Source: Branchiostoma floridae | Taxonomy: Eukaryota > Chordata > Leptocardii > Amphioxiformes > Branchiostomatidae | Assembly (NCBI RefSeq): GCF_000003815.2 | Contig: NC_049980.1 | Location: 1,970,680 to 1,993,104 of the forward strand | Direction of reading: 5' to 3' | Length of the DNA stretch: 22,425 bases | In this document: piece after piece, positions 17,552 through 22,425 of the stretch | Position numbering within the stretch: the stretch's first letter is position 1 | Layout: the number at the start of each line of letters is the position of its first letter | Made by a program: the position numbers and the translations under genes | The notes under the pieces: model-generated | The model's input: the letters and a program-made list of their open reading frames with translations, nothing else | What the model was told of the DNA's origin: nothing | The model's database searches: none

Positions 17552-20499
17552 CTGAAGAGTGAACAAACAAGGCAGCCACGTCAGCTGTATAACATCACAA
17601 TCGGGGCTGGAAATACCACCTGCACATACAGGTTAGTGCAGGTAAAATTGGAGCTGTGCAGGTATTTCTGGTGTCTACCTGCACCTAACCTGTACTGATA
17701 CAAAAATATCTTATGCTGTAGGTACATATGGATTGTTAGCTGAATTAATAAAGTATAAAAGAAAAAAATTAGCAAAGGTTCCTGAAGAATCTTAGTATGA
17801 TTCATACTTCATCAGGTCAGAGTGGTGCCTAGGCCCCTAGGCCACGTGCTCAGAGTAATTGAGTAACCAACAGGTGTGCGACCGAAAAATTGAGGTGAGA
17901 AAGTTCTTGTGCTGAATGACAATTCAAAAACTTCAATATGGTCTGTAAAACGATTTTACATAGATCTCTTGCCTTAAAAAACTCAAAACAATATTTGTTG
18001 CCACTGTTGAAATCTTTGCTATAAGGTTTATGTACACGTGTACCATTTTGTTGCCTGTTTTTCTGGGCCTGCTTAGAGATCAGCATGCTTTATTGAAGGG
18101 CCCTGAGAAGTAGAATATAAAATAAACGAAGGAATTTGAAAACAAAACAAAGTTAGAAGTAAGCATCTGATTACCTCTAGATCTGCCTCTCCCCCTTCCT
18201 CTCCTCCCAGTCACTGGTGTCTCCTCAACATTTCTGTTGTCCCCATTTTGTGATCTCAACTGTCCTAACTTCTCTGCAACAGTTCCCTTTGCTGGTCTTG
18301 CTTTGCTCTGTCTGGCTTTGTTTGTAGAACTACTAGAAGCCTGGTCTTGCACTGAACCATCTGCACTGTCTGTCCCCAACATGGTCCCCTCTCCAGCAGC
18401 CGTGGGCACTTCCTCCTTATCTATACTCTCTGGAACATCTCCCAACACACAAACCTTCCCTCCTTCAGGCACAACTTTCTCTGCTGCTGAATTTTCTGAA
18501 GTTGTCTCTTCTACAGGCCCTGCAGTCTTAAGGGACCCACTCTCCTGGTCCTGGCCTGGCATGACAATTACTATAGCACCACTACTGGTGTCCAGCTTAG
18601 GAACCATCATTCTCTGTCCTGCGTGCATGTTCATGTGTACATTTAGCTTGTACGTTCCTCTGTGTCTCTCCTGGCAGTATGGACACTTCAGAATTGGATC
18701 ATTTGCGTGGGTTTTTACATGTTCCACTAGGTCGGCCCTCACGTCAAACACACTCTCGCACATGGTACACTGGTAAACGACCCCCTGCTGAGAGCCGGAT
18801 GCATCGTTTCCGTCGCTGAGCCTTTTCTTCTCCCCAGAATGCAGGAACCGGGTGTGCTCTATCAAGCCTTCCCTCCCACCTTTGCACATCTCCCCACAGA
18901 CAAAACATTTCTTGTCACCGTGCTCCTGCTTCTGATGTAGGGAGACCATTTTCCTGGATGGGAATTTTGCCTTGCATTCTTTACACTTGTAAGCTATCTT
19001 GTACCTCCCCTCGGTTGAATGTAGCTCTTGGTGACGGAGCATGTTGTTACGACTAGTGAAGCCCTTGCTGCAGAAGCGACATTGGTGTGCTTTGGTGCCT
19101 GTGTGGACTTTCACGTGTTCATTGTAGGATCCTGTAGAATGCAAAGGTTCAGATAGTTACATGTACATATTTTTTCAACTTGACAAACTTGTTATAAAAC
19201 TATTCTATGTTAAGTGTGCAATGTATCATGTATTCAAATGCTTTCTTATGATAAGTTTACTGCATTACTGATTTTCTGAGTTTATTATGCAAATTATAGA
19301 CTTAGAAACTAGTTATAACACAACAAAACAAGATTAGTAGTCAAGTTTTCAGCTTTTCATGGCATGGTTTATCCAATGAATCTCTACCTTTGATCTGATA
19401 CCACTGTTCTGAATAAAGGGATTGCTTTTATACTGAAATTATGTGTGTTGAAGAAATGCAAGAAGCTTGCTGGTTGTTTTCTATCATGTGACTGCATAGA
19501 AGCTCTCTGACTGGTTTATCAGCAATATGTGCCCCTGGAATGTTTTTGCATTTTGCGACTTGCAGTCGCAAAATGCCTTCTGGCCAGTGTAGTCGCCGTT
19601 GTGATGTTGAGATGTTGAGATGAACGGACCTGTTCAATCCATGCCAAACATTTGTATACCTGTTAAAGCATTTTTTCAACATGTTCGCACTAGCGCAGTG
19701 GTAAAGTTTACGCATTCTAAACCAATGCACCCGGTTCGAATCCGGGGAGGTAGATTTTTTCCAACTTTTTTTTTTTTTTTTTACATCCATTAAAATACTA
19801 ATTTTTACATCCATTTGGCCACACCAATTTATTTCTTTGGTTAACGGATTCGCCGCTTCGTTTTTTTGCCGAATAGAAATAAAAATTAAAAAAAAAAACT
19901 TAAAAATGCCCCGCAACAGAGCTCACTCAAAAACAGGCAATGTGGAGTGAAATTTGCTGCAGTTCACGCAAATTTTAACAGGTGGCGTCTACATCTGCTG
20001 CAGTTCAGGCACATATGTGAATCTCTCCATGCGCCAATATCAGGTTTAGTTACTCTGTTCTATTTATATGACATTCTAATAACTAGAAAAAAACGTTCAC
20101 ACACGCAAACATTGGCAAAATGCCAGCTTTTTTAAAAGCACTTGTTTTACAGGTCTGCAATAGCAAAACCTCTATTATTTTTCTTGGGATGAACTTTTTT
20201 TTTCCAAATCGAAAAAAAATGGGTCAGGAAATCCGAGAAGCAAAAAATGAAATTGGTGTGGCCTCTTATAGATATTAGGGACATCGAAGGACAGTGAACA
20301 CACCTGAGTGATAGAAGGTCTTCTCACACAGCTTGCACTGGTAGGGCCTGAAACCTGAGTGAATCCTCTGGTGGAACTTGAGCTGATCTTTCCTCTTGAA
20401 GCTGGCGGGACATTGAGGACACTTGTGTGGCCTGTCCACAGAGTGGACTGACATGTGGTTCTGTAAGTGGGAGGCGTACGTGAAGCGCTTACTGCAGAT
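17283..20499 (-). CDS. C2H2 zinc-finger protein, 3' part of gene (joined exons)
   Basis: Three minus-strand exons, 20499-20304, 19131-18175 and 17551-17283, join in phase to give 473 codons ending in TGA. They encode half of one C2H2 finger and seven complete ones. A long acidic/Ser-rich linker follows, then an RG-rich basic tract created across the last splice junction, and a Pro/Gln/Val-rich tail ending LTAKPGQ. Proteins of this layout are usually nuclear DNA-binding regulators (family knowledge); the target is unknown. I do not recognise the orthologue. Earlier exons, including the first Cys of the partial finger, must lie upstream. I found no further finger exon between 20500 and the window end, so the next intron is probably longer than 1.9 kb. 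Confidence 0.85.
17600..17830 (+). mobile_element. cagggctcgaaata repeat, 3'-truncated copy
   Basis: cggggctggaaataccacctg and the following cagguttag-type, gtgcaggta-rich sequence (for example gcaggtaaaattggagctgtg) match the element at 20522. The copy ends near cagagtggtgc without the right terminus. It lies in the last intron of the zinc-finger gene, about 50 bases from the acceptor. Confidence 0.78.
17831..18174. other. zinc-finger intron remainder, nothing recognised
   Basis: Intron sequence between the truncated repeat and the donor at 18174. No further signal. Confidence 0.6.
18175..19131 (-). CDS. zinc-finger gene exon 2 of those visible
   Basis: The acceptor is tgcattctacag|ga and the donor is agatctagag|gtaatc, phase 1 at both ends. 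After completing the finger begun at 20304, it encodes five more: HQCRFC...HQELH, YKCKEC...HQKQEH, KKCFVCGEMC...HTRFLH, YQCTMC...HVKTH and LKCPYC...HMNMH. About 140 residues of Ser/Glu/Gly-rich linker follow, ending in the basic GRRGRGRGRSRG. Reading on past the donor would add an uncharged tail (NQMLTSNF...) that is intron sequence. The plus-strand open frame opposite (18237-18776) is a shadow. Confidence 0.9.
19132..19547. other. zinc-finger intron, nothing recognised
   Basis: AT-rich intron sequence. The long minus-strand open frame over 19428-19916 crosses repeats and a tRNA-like block and is not a gene. Confidence 0.6.
19548..19576. repeat. perfect 13-bp hairpin
   Basis: gcattttgcgact and agtcgcaaaatgc are perfect inverted copies around the 3-base loop tgc. 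Confidence 0.9.
19684..19755 (+). pseudogene. tRNA-like sequence with Pol III boxes, probable SINE head or pseudogene
   Basis: Box A tagcgcagtgg (19691-19701) and box B ggttcgaatcc (19733-19743) are intact. An anticodon-like arm gcatt/aatgc with the 7-base loop ctaaacc and a T-arm cccgg/ccggg are perfect, and T6 follows at 19755. The acceptor ends do not pair, the D-stem is poor and only one base separates the anticodon and T arms. It is therefore not a standard tRNA gene. Confidence 0.6.
19817..20263. mobile_element. MITE with ggccacaccaattt ends
   Basis: The left end ggccacaccaattt and the right end aaattggtgtggcc are perfect inverted repeats, with weaker pairing further in (cggattcgccgcttcg against cggatttcctgaccc on the reverse). 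At 447 bp with no coding frame it is non-autonomous. No clear target duplication is visible. It ends 40 bases from the donor of exon 20304. Confidence 0.82.
20304..20499 (-). CDS. zinc-finger gene exon 1 of those visible
   Basis: The acceptor on the minus strand is ggttgattttccag|atc in phase 0, and the donor is cactcag|gtgtgt in phase 1. It reads ICSKRFTYASHLQNHMSVH (second half of a finger, first Cys in an earlier exon), then a complete finger HKCPQCPASF...HQRIH, then the start of the next finger YQCKLCEKTFYHSG, whose histidines lie in exon 19131. The join gives FYHSGSYNEHVKVH, a proper C2H2 end, which confirms the splice. Confidence 0.88.
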
Positions 20500-20520
20500 C
20501 TGGAAAATCAACCAACAATG

Positions 20521-20521
20521 T
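20521..20521 (-). promoter_or_regulatory. candidate splice branch point at a transposon edge
   Basis: On the minus strand ccctgac, a good match to the YTNAY branch consensus, puts its A at 20521, 22 bases before exon 20499. The ccctg part is the transposon terminus. Confidence 0.4.
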
Positions 20522-20870
20522 CAGGGCTCGAAATACCACCTGCATATGCAGGTTAGTGCAGGTAAAATTGGAGCTGTGCAGGTATTTCTGGTGTCTACTT
20601 GCACCTAACCTGCACTGGTCCATGTACTGGGTTTTATACATTTAATATGTGTCCTATAATGTACATGTAGGTGTATGTGGATGGTTATTAGCTGCATTGA
20701 GTGTAACCACCTATAAAGTATGAAGGAAAAAATAGAAATGATTCATCAACAATTTTATACGGTCAATACTTCCTAAATTCAGAGTGGTGCAGGTAAAATT
20801 TGTCTTGTGCAGGTAATTTTCCATGTTACCTGCACCAGTGCAGGTATGCAGAAAAAAGTATTTCGAGCAC
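20522..20870 (+). mobile_element. hAT-like element with cagggctcgaaata ends, complete copy
   Basis: cagggctcgaaata at the left and tatttcgagcactg at the right are inverted repeats with one mismatch. The interior has many gcaggta / tacctgc blocks. There is no obvious 8-bp duplication. It ends 22 bases from the acceptor of zinc-finger exon 20499. Confidence 0.82.
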
Positions 20871-21577
20871 TGTTCCCAATGTAGGGAACGCTAGTAGGTG
20901 GTAATGTTTCCCTATGTTTGGGTCGTTGCAGACGGTTGAGAACACATAAGACAAAAGCGATAGACGGACAAACGAAAGACATGTCAGGACGCTTTGGATG
21001 GCAAGACTCAACTCAAGTTTATTTGAAAAATCAAACTGGTCGAACGCCACACCTTCTTCAATTTTATTTGTACACTATCAATGTGCCGCTCTTCTTTTGC
21101 AACAAATTTGGTTGTTGATTGGGCCTACTTCCTGGCAACTTCAAAATAAGGTTGCCGAGTGTTTCAGCTAGCAAAAATTGGATGGGATTGATTAAACATG
21201 GTCTATGACTGACTGAAGGTGGTCATCTAGGTTTGACTACTACTATTTTCTCAAATAAAATATGCCATTTTAAAACTTTTCAAAATTGAAAAGGTGCTGG
21301 AAGTTGTTGCCAAAGTTCGGGGTGTACTTTGTTTGAGGTTATTGTATGGATGAATATGGACCTCAAGGTCTCAAATAGAGCAAAGTGGTGCTTCACTTCT
21401 AGGAAAGATGCAAAACTATACATTGACTTTGTGTACAGTTCTTCTCTTCTGAAGTTTTTAAAAATTTATTTTTGAAAGTTGCAGTAGGCTTTGTGAATAC
21501 TAGCAGCAGTAGGTTTTGTGTGAGACTACCGTAGGTGTCAGTCAAGCTGAATGGAGGGCCTTTTCTAGAAGCCAAAC
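20871..21577. other. upstream intron or flank, possible LINE/SINE tail
   Basis: No exon was found. On the minus strand near 21035-21000, aaataaacttgagttgagtc looks like the tail of a retroposon with short tandem units. The body is not recognised. Confidence 0.4.
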
Positions 21578-21953
21578 CAGGGTTGTAGCCAGAACCCGTC
21601 CTTCCGTCCTTTGACGGAATTTTGCAACTGGGGACGGAAAAAAGTTTTGCCCATTCCGTCCTCTGTGATGGACAAAAATCTATATGCAAAGTCAGTAAAG
21701 ATGGAAGAACTGTCTCCCTTGTGTAGTTTGTCTCCAAAACAGATGAACAGCTTTGCCTACCAGCAAAATCTACACCTCAAAATACAGGAAATAGCGTTTC
21801 AGAGGGTCTACATATGAAAATTTTCCAGGGGAGCATGCCTCCAGAACCCCGTAGGAACGTTGTGACTTCAGCTCTGCGGTCTTGCGCCTTCGGCACTCGA
21901 TAGGATTCAAAATCGAGGGGACGGAAAATGATTTCAGGCTGGCTACAACCCTG
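21578..21953. mobile_element. hAT-type MITE with 8-bp target duplication AGCCAAAC
   Basis: cagggttgtagccag and ctggctacaaccctg are perfect 15-bp ends flanked by exact 8-bp copies of agccaaac (21570-21577 and 21954-21961). It is 376 bp, the same family as 15643 and in the same orientation. Its interior read on the minus strand shares a block with the element at 4980 (gtagaccctctgaaacgc and neighbours). Confidence 0.93.
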
Positions 21954-21961
21954 AGCCAAAC

Positions 21962-22425
21962 ACAAACAGGACAGTGATTCGGTGACCTACCCGAGTCTGG
22001 TATTTATTTCATGCCCACTTCTCCTACATGTACATATTTGCCTATCTGTTAAAAAAATTGACTTGATGAGAAATATCAGACTGGGACATTTTTGTTGTAC
22101 TACATATTTACCAGTCAGCATACATTTGGTTACGGTTTCCCTTTAATTTTCATCATTTCAGGTTGACAACCCATGTCACATATCATATAAAACCATTTTA
22201 CATGTATATCGTAAAGTTCTAAAATTCGTAAAGAGGGGCTAAACTGAAAATTGAAAGCCTACTATGATAAAATAGCTTTAAGTCTATATTTACGTGTAGT
22301 CTTGTTTTACTTGTCTGTCCAAGTTCAAGGCTCTTCAAGGCTATTTGCAACTGGAGCTGCTCGCCTAATGATTAAATTAAGGGTGATAACAAAGGGTCTA
22401 TCAGGTCCCCAGAGGGGGTCATAAT
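21962..22425. other. flank, nothing recognised
   Basis: AT-rich sequence with no coding block or repeat that I can name. It is presumably an intron of the minus-strand zinc-finger gene. Confidence 0.5.

Noticed and set aside
17241-17555. 104-codon plus-strand frame over the last zinc-finger exon
   Set aside because: It is antisense to an exon with matching phases and a clean splice join; its His/Gly-rich composition is a by-product.
18237-18776. 179-codon plus-strand frame opposite the zinc-finger exon
   Set aside because: It is antisense to a convincing C2H2 exon, is low in complexity and has no domain.
19428-19916. 162-codon minus-strand open frame
   Set aside because: It crosses a hairpin, a tRNA-like block, poly-T and a MITE end, so it is a chance frame.

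Overview
The window is animal nuclear DNA. It shows two multi-exon genes with GT-AG introns, C2H2 zinc fingers, TA-flanked and hAT-type short inverted-repeat transposons, a tRNA-derived SINE and decayed LINE reverse-transcriptase ends. The proteins look like those of an invertebrate deuterostome. The dense GCGGTGG-type palindromic repeats and the SINE resemble, from memory, those of lancelets (Branchiostoma), so a lancelet is my best guess (inference, about 0.7).

Positions 54-12166 (+) hold the 3' portion of a gamma-synergin gene (SYNRG): eight clear coding exons plus one likely 12-nt microexon, all joining in phase, about 790 codons in all. The upstream part, including any EH domain, lies outside the window. 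The central 1.47-kb exon encodes a disordered region with eleven F-x-[DE]-F type motifs, the kind that binds the gamma-ear of AP-1. The last exons encode a conserved folded C-terminus rich in Cys and His. SYNRG acts with the AP-1 clathrin adaptor at the trans-Golgi network and endosomes.

Positions 20499-17283 (-) hold the 3' end of a C2H2 zinc-finger gene: three exons, 473 codons, seven complete fingers and half of an eighth, an RG-rich linker and a Pro/Gln/Val-rich tail. I do not recognise the orthologue. The two genes converge tail to tail across about 5.1 kb of repeats. Nothing suggests that they work together.

The introns and the intergenic gap are largely filled with mobile elements. 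These are five copies of a TA-flanked palindromic element (one split by a second transposon with long inverted repeats), a Tc1/mariner-like inverted-repeat element, two hAT-type elements with perfect 8-bp target duplications, and an 893-bp element with internal tandem units that is related to one of them. There are also two LINE 3' ends, a SINE, two tRNA-like sequences with intact Pol III boxes, and several foldbacks.

The most unusual points are these: a fourfold tandem duplication of an exon 3' end with its splice donor in SYNRG; the 12-nt microexon; a large foldback placed exactly at the zinc-finger stop codon, which duplicates the stop context; and a possible branch point built across a transposon edge. 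I see no operon, CRISPR array or other clearly new multi-gene system.
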